In this document: piece after piece, positions 36,301-47,382 of the stretch | How positions within the stretch are numbered: the first letter of the stretch is position 1 | Layout of the letters: every line of letters begins with the position of its first letter | Assembly: GCA_954871525.1 (NCBI GenBank) | Contig: OX940860.1 | Coordinates: 52,502,724 to 52,566,723, forward strand | Direction: 5' to 3' | DNA length: 64,000 nt | From: Parietaria judaica | Lineage: Eukaryota > Streptophyta > Magnoliopsida > Rosales > Urticaceae | Program-made: the position numbers and the translations under genes | The notes under the pieces: model-generated | What the model was told of the DNA's origin: nothing | The model's database searches: none | The model's input: only the letters and a program-made list of their open reading frames with translations

Positions 36301-37366
36301 TGGTACAAGAAGTTCGACTCTTTCATGAAGAAAGCCGAGTTCGTGAGGTGCGAGGCGGATCATTGTTGCTACTTCAAGAGACTTGAAGACTCTTACATGA
36401 TTTTGCTCCTCTACGTCGATGACATGCTCATAGTGGGAGCAAATCTTCATGAAATCGAGAAGTTGAAGAAAAAATTGTCAAGGGAATTTGCGATGAAGGA
36501 TCTTGGTGCCACGAAGCAAATCCTTGGGATGAGGATTATCCGAAGCAAGGATGGGTGAAACTTTCACAAGAAGAATATGTGAAAAAGATCATCAAGAAGT
36601 TCAACATGGAAGATGCCAAGCCGGTTGGAACTCCTTTGGTAGCCATTTTCGGTTATCTAAAGATGACTCGCCAAAGACCGAGGAAGAGAGGGCACACATG
36701 GACAAGGTTCCGTATGCTTCGGCTATCGGGAGCCTCATGTACGCGATGGTATGTACGAGGCCTGATATTGCACATGCAGTGGGAGTTGTTAGCCGATTTA
36801 TGAGCAATCCGGGCAAACAACATTGGGAAGCCGTGAAGTGGATTTTAAGGTACCTCAAAGGAAGCTCAAGTTTAGCGTTGTGCTTTCGGAAGTCAAGCTC
36901 GGGGCTTGAAGGGTTCGTCAATGCGGACAACGGTGGGGACGTCGACAGTAGAAAGAGCACCTCCGGTTATGTTTACACATTCGGAGGTACGGCAATCAGT
37001 TGGCTTTCAAGGTTGCAAAAGATCGTTGCTCTTTCTAGTTGTGAAGCCGAGTATGTGGCTATAACGGAGGCTACGAAGGAGATGATTTGGCTTCAGTCTT
37101 TTCTACAAGAGTTGAACCATAATCAAGAGAGCTACGTGCTCTATAGCGATAGCCAGAGCGCCATTCATTTGGCGAAGAACCCCGCTTATCATGCCTGGAC
37201 AAAGCACATACAACTTCGGTACCACTTCATTAGATCGGCCTTGGAGGACGAGGTGCTAGTTCTCGAGAAGATCGCGGGAAGTGAGAATCCCGCGGACATG
37301 TTGACGAAGGCCGTGCCATACGAGAAACTGAAGTTGTGTGCAACTTCAGTTGGGCTCCTCGAGTGA
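33373..37366 (+). pseudogene. copia gag-pol polyprotein, nearly intact with three lesions
   Basis: ATG at 33373, final stop at 37364-37366. Gag (UBN2-type) spans residues about 1-230, and the zinc knuckle CWNCGKTGHMKKDC lies near 34070. The protease motif WVLDSGASFH is near 34280, and the pre-integrase region has LWHNRLGHMS and CESCVLGKQRRVSF. Integrase contains TPQQNGVAERMNRT near 35130. RT begins near 35860 and has YVDDMLIVG near 36415. RNase H has SSCEAEYVA and SDSQSAIHLAKNP. Lesions are a TAG at 34861-34863 at the start of integrase, one base missing in a G run near 36553-36555, and one in a C run near 36643. The rest is open, so the copy is young. The layout resembles the Tork/Tnt1 group, but lineage needs a tree. 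Confidence 0.95.
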
Positions 37367-37415
37367 TAATCGGAGCCGCCACTTGCAAGCTTGGAGACGG
37401 GTGATTGCAATTAGT

Positions 37416-37430
37416 CTTCAAGTGGGAGAT
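37416..37430 (+). other. Polypurine tract
   Basis: AAGTGGGAGAT lies immediately upstream of the 3' LTR start TGTTAATATG. Confidence 0.85.
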
Positions 37431-37947
37431 TGTTAATATGTGAAGCCTAATTTAATTGGGAAAGTCATGACTAGCCTAGGGGTAATTTTGGTATTTCCTC
37501 TATGTTGCTTTTAGACTTTCATGATGGTAAAGTTGTCTTCTTGGAGAAGCTTTGACCAAGGCCAAGAATAGAGAGCTCATGGGTTTCTTCAACCTTCAAG
37601 AAGAGAGAAAAGGTGAGAGCTTTGTGTGAAGAGCTTGGAGAAGAAAGCTTGTGTTGTGAGGACTTTAGTTTCTCTGCTGTAGCCACCATTTCTGGTGAAG
37701 GGAAGAACAAAGGGGTTTTGTTCTTGAAGTGAGAAACACTTGTAAACACAAGGGAAGAGTGAGTGAGTTCGAGGGTGTATTCGAACAACTCCGTTGGAGA
37801 TTCTAGTGGATCATATTTGCAAGCGGCAAGTGGACGTACCTCCCGCATTGGGGGCGAACCACTATAATCTCCGGTGTCATTCTTATTTCGTTTCTTGCCA
37901 TCATTTCGTCTTCGGTTCAAAGGGGATTCGGTGATTATTCCCTAACA
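37431..37947 (+). repeat. 3' LTR of the young copia element
   Basis: TGTTAATATG to CCCTAACA, 517 bp. It differs from the 5' LTR at four positions that I can find. Confidence 0.97.
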
Positions 37948-38260
37948 GTTTGCTGGTTTGAAGCAAGGAAGAACGCAAGAGATTCAGAGTTGGGTTGAAG
38001 TTTTTTTGGAAGTTTTATTCCATGGTAAAGATTTAGCTTCTCCTACTTGTAAATACCGGCGTGTCTCATTGTTGCTAAGGGCGATAAGGTTATTTATATT
38101 ATTTAATTATGTATTCTTTAAGCTGTCTTGTTAAAGGTCTATAATTACTGAGAGTAGTTTTTTTTTTATACCAAAAATTGAGTATCCTCGGGTAACAAAA
38201 TAAGTTAAACATGATTGGAACAATACAAGCCGGTCTGAAAATTATTATTTCAAGTGTGAT

Positions 38261-38833
38261 TTAAAAGCAACAAAAACTCCACGAGTGGACAGTACGAACA
38301 CCTGATGATTTCTTCGATTTGCTCGACGCCAACTGCGACTCCGGCTCTTTCTTAACAGGCTCTTCCTTCTCTGACAAGATCAACTCAATATGGCAAGGAG
38401 GTGACATATACGGGTTGATTCTTCTGTGAGCATGGTAGGTCCTGCGCCTTCGCTTCCACGCTTGGCTGACCTGAATGTGTGAGGTGAAGAGAGAATCCAC
38501 ATCCAAGACCAAACCCTTCACCTCAGCGTTACTCTCAGCATTCTTGAGGAGATCGAGAATGAATTTGGCAGACTTGACGGGCCAACGACCTTGCCCATTG
38601 GAGTGCCTGTTCGTTGCCTGTACAGCATGCCCAACACCACGGCAAAATCTTTTGAACGGGATGTTCTATTTGTGGGCAAGGACATCCTCCAAATATCTTT
38701 TGGCCTTGATCAGAGGAAGCTTCCTAATAACAGAGGCGATCTCCCCTGTGTTCTTGAAATGGACTCTGATATCAGACCCTCTTACCTTGCAATACTCGGT
38801 CGAATTGTCGGGATCTCTGGAATACTTCACCAT
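38261..38833 (-). pseudogene. RPL17: Processed pseudogene of ribosomal protein L17 (uL22)
   Basis: The minus strand from the ATG at 38833 reads [53 protein letters not shown] and [20 protein letters not shown]. These are the hallmark blocks of plant 60S ribosomal protein L17. The whole protein is present without introns, as expected for a retrocopied mRNA. Codon 56 is TAG (38668-38666) where the family has Gln. A three-residue-scale insertion is seen at GLVLDVDSL, and the normal stop is lost so the reading runs on to 38261. I see no clear poly-A tail or TSD. It is not a source of functional L17. Confidence 0.93.
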
Positions 38834-39266
38834 GGCGTCGGCGTTAGGGTTTGCAATGAGATGGTCTCTGCTCCTGGGCGTGAAAGTCTAGTTTTATTTA
38901 TGTTTTTTGTTGTACAATTTTCGAACGTGTTCTGGAGAGAGACCATCATAGCTCATGAAAGGTTGATTCCGTTTCAATAGACAATCACCTTAGTGATGTG
39001 ACGATCTACGCGCTTTGTGTTTCGTTTATTGACAAGATCTATTAGAATATGTTAAATAAACTTTACGAGACACATGACTTTTGGCTCCTTCAAATCCTGC
39101 CAAAGAACAAAACAAGTGAAATCATAAATGGATTTATGGTGTCTTTGGTATATTCAAGAATTTGAAGTAACAATATTGAATAATGGAGAGGAATGAATGC
39201 ATTGTGTTGGTTTATACAGAACAATAATCAAATTATAGGGAAAATATATTAAGCATGACGTGGCAT
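38834..39266. other. Gene-free stretch
   Basis: Nothing recognised between the RPL17 pseudogene and the SINE. Confidence 0.5.
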
Positions 39267-39278
39267 TAATTTAGGATT

Positions 39279-39389
39279 TTTTTTTAATAGGGTGGCGCTA
39301 TCGGCCTTGATGAGTCCCATAGGGATTGAACCCATGACCTCTTGAATGAAGGTGTAGTGGAGTTACCAATAGGCCAAGCTTGCTTGCAC
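39279..39389 (-). mobile_element. tRNA-derived SINE (Au-like) with 12-bp TSD
   Basis: On the minus strand a pol III box A (TGGCCTATTGG, 39376-39366) is followed about 33 bp later by a box B (GGTTCAATC, 39332-39324). A body of about 45 bp and a 3' A-tail (T run at 39275-39285 on plus) come next. Perfect TAATTTAGGATT duplications flank it at 39267-39278 and 39390-39401. Box spacing, A tail and long TSD together identify a retroposed SINE; 'Au-like' is by resemblance of the head only. Confidence 0.85.
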
Positions 39390-39401
39390 TAATTTAGGAT
39401 T

Positions 39402-39896
39402 CAAAAGCTCATATATTTAGATCATATATTTAGAGCACAATCAATTTTTTAGATTGATAATAAGTTCATACATATTATCAGTAAATGCGTAAAACTTTTT
39501 ATGCTAAAAAAATTGTCAAAAATCTAAAGTTTCATGTAAAAAAGGAATTACAAGATAATATGACATAATATCGGACAAGGTATTTATAATTGGAAGATCA
39601 TGAAAAGAACCAAAGACTCAAGATTTTATTTTATTTTTTCTTTTGTATATAATTATAACAATTAAAACCTTTATGTCTTCTAAAAATCTGAAACCTTGAA
39701 TATTTCTCGATGGGTATTTCTCGTCAAATATGTCATTAAATTAATTTATAGCAGATGCGATTTACTCCCATGAAACGTAATTTACGACTATATTAATTAA
39801 AAGGGTGAGTACTTCAGTTATAGAGTAATAGAAATAACATTAAAGGAATCCATTCGGCGGAGGCACTACTGCACTAATGCTACACTGAGTTTGATA
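39402..39896. other. Gene-free AT-rich stretch
   Basis: Nothing recognised. Confidence 0.5.
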
Positions 39897-40199
39897 AATT
39901 TCTATTACTAGCGTAATAGCCAAATAAAAAGTTGATATTTGCTAAATAGCCAACTTTTGGTTTATATTTATCCATAGTCAATTAACCATGTTAATGAATA
40001 TAAAATGACTTATATACCGTAAATATTATATTTATACATTCTGATTTTAATATCTAATTATAATTAACGATATTCTGTTCCACTAATTCAGCATTCGAAT
40101 TTTCATTTTAATATTAAATTAAATACGAAAATCATAATTGAAATTGAAAATCCCTGAAATTAGGGAATACAACCATTTCAGCTTCCATTCACGGCGATT

Positions 40200-40465
40200 T
40201 TTGAATCACGTTATTAACCGTTGGTACTTGGGTTTATTTCGAATATGCTTTTATTAACATTTGGTAAGTTTATTTTGAATCTGCGTTAATTAACTTATTT
40301 TGATTCTTGGTATATTAATCGTTGGTATATTAACATGATTTATCAACATGGTTTATTAACAGCTTGTAGGTTTATTTTGAATCTGCGTTTATTAACTTAT
40401 TTCGATTCTTGGTATATTAACCGTTGGTATATTAACGTTATTAACCGTTGGTACTTGGGTTTATT
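40200..40465. repeat. Imperfect tandem repeat inside the MULE
   Basis: Repeated blocks GGTTTATTTTGAATCTGCGTT, ATTAACTTATTTTGATTC and TTGGTATATTAACCGTTGG recur about two and a half times with a period near 110-120 bp. Confidence 0.75.
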
Positions 40466-40903
40466 CCATCGCTGGAGCCACTGTACATCTCCTGGTGCGA
40501 CTCCGACCGTTATGGATGGAAGCTGGATCGGCGTCGGCATCAGAAAGAACTGACAAGGATTAACGACAAGAATTAATCGAGGATTTAAACATGCAAATAA
40601 TGGATGAACGAAATGGATTTAGGGCTCTATCAGGTTAGTCGAAGCATGGCGCTTCTCCTTGACGACGTCAGAGACACGACGACAGATCGGCGGAGAGATC
40701 CCACGCGGCACAGATCGGCGGTGCAATGGGTGAAGCAGAGCCTAGCGATGGAGGCGAGGAAAGAGCTGGACTTGGAGATGACGTGAGTGTCACTGGATCT
40801 AGTGGTGGCGGAGCGCGAGACGAACGGCGATTGGGAGCACCGGCATGGACCGACAGCAAGCTTATTGGGACCCATGGATTTCTTGTCTTTGATGGTCGAG
40901 AGA

Positions 40904-40921
40904 GAGAGAGAGAGAGAGAAA
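40904..40921. repeat. (GA)n microsatellite
   Basis: Short pure GA run. Confidence 0.85.
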
Positions 40922-41399
40922 GAAGAGATCGATGGGGAGATTCAAAATTTCAATTAATCCTACAAAATTTGCATATTTAATTGTAAATTTATTAAAACAA
41001 TAAAACATAAATCAAAAGGGCAAATTTGGAATGAAATTTGTGTTGAAAACTCCACATCATCAAACATGGCTATTTCTTAAAAGAAAATCAAACGTTGGCT
41101 AAAATGCAGTTTCAATATTTAGATTTGGCTATTAGGAGCAATTTCTCTTTATTTTTTATTTTTTTTAAACCCTGCAAATTTATACATCTGTCTATGTGTG
41201 TGTATATATATACATAATCAATAAAGTGTTATAGTTTATTATTTATTAAATATTTACGGGATAAAAATCTCATATTTGTATTTTGTTTAAAGTATATCCT
41301 AATTTTTTTTTTGCCGATATAAAAATTTAACGTTTTATTTTTTGTATAACTTTTATTTCTTGCGACTAAATTAAAATAAACATTAAGTTTTTGCGAGTA

Positions 41400-41645
41400 C
41401 TCGACAATATCGGCGATGCACTCAATGATCCCGACGGTGTCCGTGACGTACTTGGCGATGTCGACGACGCGGCGAGTATACATCATCGACACCAAGAACA
41501 CCGAGTGTGTCGTCAAGACCGCCGAGTACGTCACCAATAATATCAAAACTCTGAGTGTGTCACCGATACAGTCGAGTATGTCATTGATACCGTTGAGAAT
41601 ACCGAGTGTGTTGCCAACACCGCCGAATACGTTGCAAAAACATAA
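41400..41645. repeat. GC-richer codon-periodic repeat of unknown origin
   Basis: A 245-bp island in AT-rich DNA made of imperfect units such as ACCGAGTGTGTCGTCAAGAC, ACCGCCGAGTACGTCACC and ACCGCCGAATACGTTGCA. On the plus strand one frame reads NTECVVKTAEYVTNN, and after a shift VEYVIDTVENTECVANTAEY, an 11-residue-like amphipathic pattern. The minus strand is also open for a long distance (41723-41229), so the coding strand is unclear. I cannot assign it to a family. Confidence 0.5.
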
Positions 41646-42211
41646 CGTTAACTTTAGTTTAATGAAGAAATTTAAAGTTAAAAAAAAAAAACATTGGGTC
41701 TTTGTACCAAAAAAAACAAACATTGATACATGTCGACGTGAAAATGATGTATTTATAATACAACAATTATTTCTTTATTTTTCAAAATAGGTAAATAACT
41801 TTTTTTTTCTTGAATTGGATAATTGATTTAGGAAAAAAAAATGAAAACTTATTTTTTTATTATTATTAAAACAGTTTCTTTTTCACTATATCTCTTACAT
41901 CAAAATATTTTTCTTCTAATTTTAATTGCTTACGCGGTACTTCACCTAAGCAGAAAGCTGGCTCCGTCATTAGTTGTGCTTATATGTCTCATATGAGTGT
42001 TGAATTTGACGTGGATGTACACAATCTCACATAATTTTGTTCCATATACGCGACAAACTTACTAATTTCTAATTATATGACAACAAAATGTGTATAAAAA
42101 GGGCTTATTAACAAAACCCTCAATGAAAATCAAATTATTTAAAAAAGTACTCAAGGTTTACATAATCAATATTACACTCATTTTATATTTTGTTTTCCCT
42201 AATTACCCTCA

Positions 42212-42420
42212 ACGCCTATTCCGTCTTCTCTCTCGAGCTCTCCTCTGTAAATCGCGAGCCCTAACCAGTCTTCTCTCTCGAGCTCTCCTCTGCAAATCGC
42301 GAGCCCTAACCCGCATTTTCTCTCTCGATCGAGCTCTCCTCTCCTCTGCAAATCGCGATTCTTCTCCCTCTGCAATCTCGAGCTTCTCTCCTCTCTGCAA
42401 TCCTGAGCTTCTCTCATCTT
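42212..42420. repeat. Short tandem repeats in the left end of the MuDR-like element
   Basis: CTCTCGAGCTCTCCTCTGCA followed by AATCGCGAGCCCTAACC occurs two to three times in tandem (period about 47 bp). Shorter TGCAATC..GAGCTTCTCTC copies follow. It probably forms the 5' leader or promoter of the DUF1985 gene. Confidence 0.75.
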
Positions 42421-42676
42421 CTCTGGAATCGTGACTCTATCTCCGTCTCTCGATTCCTCTTGCTCAGTTTCTGCAAATCGCATCTCTGATCGTCGTTGAA
42501 TCATCAATCGACGCTTCGACAATCTCATCTCCGTTGAATCTCAGAGGTAATCAACATCTTTCATTGTTTTAGAGTAATTATGTTTATATATTTGTTTTCG
42601 ACTTTTGGGGCAGATTTGAAAGTTTGTATGTAATGTAATATTTATATGTTTTCTTCTTTAGATACACAGTGTAAGG

Positions 42677-45600
42677 ATGCTAGAAACCGGGACAACAGGT
42701 GCGGCTCAGTCGCAGGCAGCGGCCACAGATTCAGGCAACAATGTGACATGCGACGCTCCTCCGAACCAAAGGTATATTTCTAGAGGAATCGAACTTCTAC
42801 TGGGTCTTCTTTTGTACAGCAATGTTCTTGGGGTAGAGAATCAGAGTATGTCGGTCGAGTCGCGGCAATGTCAGGCTCGAGCAGATTGCCATCATTGGCT
42901 TCCTTTTATGTACTAAGTTTTCTTTTTCTATTTTGACCGATAAACTTTTATGTGAAATCGTGCAGGAATCGGCTCAACAGGCGCAAATCAGCAGGTAATT
43001 ATATCCCTTTATAATTTGTTTCTTATTTTCTTTTCAAAGGCGAGTTTGTCTTCTTTTATCGGCTGCGGGAATTTTGCAATTAATGTGTTAACTTTAGTAT
43101 CAAAATTAGTAACATTTTATAACTAGAATTTCTGATGGTAATTGCAGTACCACTATTATCAAGCTCTAATTGTAACTTTAGAGCCAATTTTGATTTCTGA
43201 TGGTAACTTCAGTACCTTTTTATAAGATGCTTGCAATTTCAGCAACTTATTGTAGTTTTTTAGGGATTTTCTTTAGTTATAATCCGATTCTTTTAGCGGG
43301 CGACATTGTTTTATTTGGTAAACTGTTCACAGCATTCAATGTATGTTTGTGAATATAATTCGATTCATAATCTTGCTTATTATGTTTCATTTAATTTCTT
43401 TTAGGTAGGAAATCAAAAACACATGGCGATTCCGAGAAGGCTTCGTCCTCTATCCCGATGTCCAAATCCAAACACGCATCAAACGAGAAAGATAGAATAA
43501 AGGTAAATCCAATTACGTTTTATAACTCACATATAAGTATAAGTGTTATTACAGTTATGTAACTAGAATTATATAAATGTAACTGTAGTTACATAATTGT
43601 AACTACAATTGCCTTTATGTAATTATAGTTACATAACTGTAACTACAGTTACATAATTGTAACTTACTGTTACATGATTGTAAATACAGTTACATAATTG
43701 TAACTATAACTACAGTTACATAATTGTAACTTACTGTTACATGATTGTAACTACAGTTACATAATTGTAAATTACAATGTAATTGTACTTACAACTATCT
43801 TATTGCAGTTTCTTGTAGAGTTGACAAGGCGAAGACATGGAATCAGAATTAATACACATCAGCGGTTCAGTACTATAAAATATATCGAGCAGCTGTTGGC
43901 TCCGCGGACAGATTGTTTGGATAAGTTTCAGAATGGAGTTTTTGGCCACTTTGTCGACTTCAAGCAAGACGAATCTCCATCTCGTTTGCTACACAACCTA
44001 GTCTTTCACATGGTGGAGGGTAAAGGTGAGTCAATGTCTTTCATGTTCAATGACCAAGTCATTGATTTTGGCCTTAAAGAGTTTCAAGCAACGACCGCCT
44101 TGAATTGTTCTGCCTTTCCATCCAAAATCATCAAAGGCGAAGGAAAAATAAGGGACAAGTGGTTTGGAGGTTCATCAAGAGTTACGAGTAGTGATTTGGA
44201 GGGTGTTTTTATTGATTCCGATGATATGAATGATGACGAGCTGCTGCAAATGGTGAATATTTACTTCTTCGAGGCATTCATCAACAGCAAGCCAAAGGAT
44301 AAACTAATCGAGAACACCCACATCGACTTAGCCAGTTGTTCTACTGCTTTCCACACCTATCCGTGGGGAAGAATTGTCTACGAAACCACTAAGGACTCCA
44401 TGCTAAAGGCTGACAAAAGTTTAAATGGGGTCAATCCCATAACTGGCTATCACCTTCATGGTATGCCAACTGCGATTTTAGTGTACTTAGCCCAGGCTAT
44501 ACCATTGTGGTCCAAAGCCAAAATTGTTACGAATCTGAATTCTACTATCGGTCCAGCAATTTTGAATTGGCGTTTTCTTGGTGGTAAAGTATCCTTTCTA
44601 AAGGTTGCTTCCATTTTTTATGACATTGAGGTATTTTCGAATTGCTTTACTTCATTTACAATTTAATTTAGTTATAATAACCATGTCATTGTTTTTGGAA
44701 TACTAATACTGTTATTATTGTTTTTCTAATATTACAGCTACATATTCTTCCGGAATATTGTTCTAAGAGACAACTTCATCAAGAATCTAGTTCTGCACCA
44801 CAAGCTCCTCAACAAGGCTCTTCTTTAATAATCGATCAGCTACGCGAAGAAGTAGCAACACTGAAAGAAGATAACAAAGAGATGAAGGCTGAACAAGTTA
44901 TCTTGAAGAACCAAGTTGTTTTCTTGAAGAACCAAGTGGAGATGCTAAAGTCTCACATTGGTTTGAACAATAACGATCAACCTACCTCTCATCATACACC
45001 GGACTTAGGAGAGGTACTGATTGTAGAATCTCTTAGTTTGTAACATAAGTGTAATTATATATGACTAGAATTACGAAATTGTAACTCCAGTTACAGAAGT
45101 GTAACTCCGGTTAAACTTATTGTAACTATGTCTATGTAACTACCACCATTTGTATTTTGTAGGCGGAGGGACAAAAGGTTGCCGAGCATGTAGCCATGGA
45201 GCCAAAGAAGAAACCAGAGAAGACATCAAAGAGTGTTCGTACAAAGACTACGAGTGTTCCCTCCAAGCATCAAGCTGATGATAACCTCCACGGTACACCG
45301 GAATTGGGAGAGGTACTATTTGTAATCCATTTGCCACTATATTCGTTATATAGCTACACTTATGTAATTGTAATTGGAGTTAAGTAATTGTAACTCCAGT
45401 TACAGTTACTGTAACTTACACTTACTGTAACTCAAGTTAAACTTAATGCAACTATGGTTATGTAACTACCACCATTCCTATTTTATAGGATACCGAGACA
45501 CCGCACGTAACCGAGGAAAAAATGCTTGTGGAGAATGAAGTCATGGAGCCAACAAATAAACCAACAAAGAAATCCAAGAGAGCTCCTATGAAGAGTACAA

Positions 45601-46245
45601 GAAACCCCACCAAGCTTGTAAGTTACTTAATTGTAACTCCAGATACAAATAAACAATGCAATTATAGCTATTTAGTTATTACCATTTATATCTGTAGGAT
45701 AATGAGATCCCTCACCTACCGAAGAAACAAAAAATTGTCGAGAAGGCACCTCTTGAGGAACCGACAGACGACGCAAAGAAAGTACATCCGCGTATCTTGA
45801 TGATGAGACACTCATTCAAATGAATAGTGATTCCAGATTCCTTCAAGCTGTTATTACAAGGGCCATGAAGGTACTTGTCATCTTATATTGTAATCATATT
45901 TAGTTTAATCATATTTAGTTTAATATTTTGTTTGTAATTACATTTATAGGTGAATAACAATCCTGTTGAGAAAACTATTGAGCCTCCTAGTTTCAACCTT
46001 GGCATTACACAAATGCTTGTAAAGGTAACACTTGTGATCAATTTTAATTTTAATTTCTGGTTGTAATTTTTGTTACGCAAGTGTAACTGGAGTTACGTAT
46101 CTGTAATTCCATTTACTTTATGTCAATTTAGTAACTTACATACCTCGTGTATTTGTAGGAAGAAGCTGAAAAGGTTCAAAAGGCGTCTTTGAAGACATTT
46201 AAGAGAAAAGTTACAACAAGAGGTGCGAAGAAAGATAACGTGTGA
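42677..46245 (+). CDS. DUF1985 protein with coiled coil and Lys-rich tail, ten exons, MULE-borne
   Basis: Inferred exons: 42677-42771, 42966-42994, 43405-43502, 43809-44630, 44738-45013, 45163-45312, 45489-45617, 45698-45870, 45950-46024 and 46159-46245. All introns are GT-AG, and all except exon 8 join in frame to give about 644 residues. Exon 4 is the DUF1985 domain: LLHNLVFHMVEG, VIDFGLKEFQATTALNC and the TYPWGRIVYE block. Exon 5 is a coiled coil (LREEVATLKEDNKEMKAEQV). Exons 6-10 are Lys-rich modules (EPKKKPEKTSK, EPTNKPTKKSKR), nuclear-localisation-like. In other plant MULEs DUF1985 often precedes a Ulp1 protease; no such His/Asp/Cys domain is seen here. Exon 8 is one base short of frame near 45800. 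The role in transposition is unknown. The well-kept splice sites suggest recent activity. Confidence 0.8.
43540..43800. repeat. GTAACT/AGTTAC palindromic array, DUF1985 intron 3
   Basis: About a dozen copies of GTAACTACAGTTACATAATT-like units with period near 20 bp, ending just before the exon 4 acceptor. Confidence 0.9.
45014..45697. repeat. Duplicated intron modules with GTAACT/AGTTAC units, DUF1985 introns 5-7
   Basis: Introns 5 (45014-45162) and 6 (45313-45488) share CTCCAGTTACAG, GTTAAACTTA and TATGTAACTACCACCATT blocks in the same order, ending TTTTGTAG or TTTTATAG. Together with their similar flanking exons (...ELGE, EPKKK / EPTNK), this indicates exon-intron module duplication. Confidence 0.8.
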
Positions 46246-47382
46246 CTTAGTTTTTAGTCATTGACATGTTTGAACGTATGGTCTTTGACCAATTTGTCTC
46301 CTTTATTTTTTTCTTCCTTTTAAACTCTTATGACTATTACCTTTACTTTTCAAGTTAGATATGTTTAAACAGAAGCATGCAGAATTAATGTTACATAAGT
46401 GTAACTCCAGTTACATAAGTGTAACTCTAGAATTACGAAAGTGTAACTCCAGTTACATAAGTGTAACTTCAGTTACATATCAGTTACATGAGTGTTTTTC
46501 TAACAACAAAAGTTTAACTCTAGTTACGTTGTGTAACTCTTATTACAGATATAATTACAAGTATAAGTACATATGTGAAATTACGGTAATGTAACTACAA
46601 TTACATAATTGTAGTCATACTATTACATAATTGTATGTCACTATTTTTCGAAAATATTGAATTTAAATTCTTTTTTGTAACTCCAATTAGTGAAATTATT
46701 GCTACATAGTATTAGATGGAGACTCAATTAATATAATTATATGTAACATAAGTGTAACCATATATGACTAGAATTATGAAATTGTAACTCGAGTTACATA
46801 AGTGTAACTTCAGTTACAAAAATTGTTTTAATACTTCCAAATTAATTCCAATAAAAAAAAGTACTAAATTATTATTTTAAGAGATATATTGAAATTTGAT
46901 TACATAATAAATACACTTTTAATATCGTTGTGTGTAACTCCAGTTACGAAAGTGTAACTTCAGTTACATAAGTGTAACTCCAGTTACGTAAGTGTAACTT
47001 CAGTTACACTTATGTAACTTCAGTTACAAAAATTGTTTTAATACTTCAAATTAATTCCAATAGAGAAAAAACACTAAATTATTATTTTGAAGAAATATAT
47101 TGAAATTTGATTACATAATAAATACACTTTTAATATCGTTGTGTGTAACTCCAGTTACAAAAGTGTAACTCCATTTACATAAGTGTAACTCCAGTTACAT
47201 AAGTGTAACTTCGGTTACAAAAATTTAATTCCAGTTACAACAGTGTAACTCTAATAAACATATATATCATAAATGTAATTGTATATATCATAAATGTAAA
47301 GTCAGTTACATTTTTGTAACTTGTGTCATAGTGTAAAGATATAATCACTTTTGTGGCCTTCGAAAATGTTACAATGATTAAA
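46246..47382. repeat. GTAACT/AGTTAC palindromic arrays in the convergent intergenic spacer
   Basis: Clusters at 46385-46620, 46745-46825, 46925-47035 and 47140-47330. The cleanest stretch (46925-47010) has three consecutive 20-bp units of form GTAACTYCAGTTACRWAAGT. Within the spacer a segment of about 220 bp is itself duplicated (46880-47040 versus 47100-47230, sharing TACACTTTTAATATCGTTGTG). Confidence 0.92.

Larger units (their letters stand above)
32813..37947 (+). mobile_element. Young full-length Ty1/copia retrotransposon with perfect TSD
   Basis: Complete structure of 5135 bp: two 517-bp LTRs, iMet PBS, gag-pol and polypurine tract. It is flanked by perfect GTTTG duplications (32808-32812 and 37948-37952). 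It sits in the 3' flank of the deleted PPR copy: removing it rejoins sequence that matches the 3' flank of the PPR paralogue near 57290-57390. My comparison finds only four differences between the LTRs, so insertion is recent. Pol has one nonsense codon and two single-base shifts. Confidence 0.97.
39906..41139. mobile_element. Non-autonomous MULE with TAATAGCCAAAT inverted ends
   Basis: Left end TACTAGCGTAATAGCCAAAT, inverted right end GCTCCTAATAGCCAAAT. Flanking nonamers AATTTCTAT (39897-39905) and AATTTCTCT (41140-41148) match at eight of nine positions. The arms extend inward with further complementarity (AAATAGCCAACTTTTGG versus the inverse of GAAAATCAAACGTTGGCTA). The interior has tandem repeats (40200-40465) and a GC-richer block (40600-40920) with no recognisable protein. 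Confidence 0.83.

Noticed and set aside
38261..38833. Functional RPL17 gene
   Set aside because: Premature TAG at codon 56, lost normal stop and no introns.
39279..39389. Genuine tRNA gene
   Set aside because: Box A and B are present, but no cloverleaf or discriminator end can be drawn, and the A tail with TSD shows retroposition.
46925..47330. CRISPR array
   Set aside because: The repeats are palindromic, have no unique spacers of constant length, and lie in a plant transposon.
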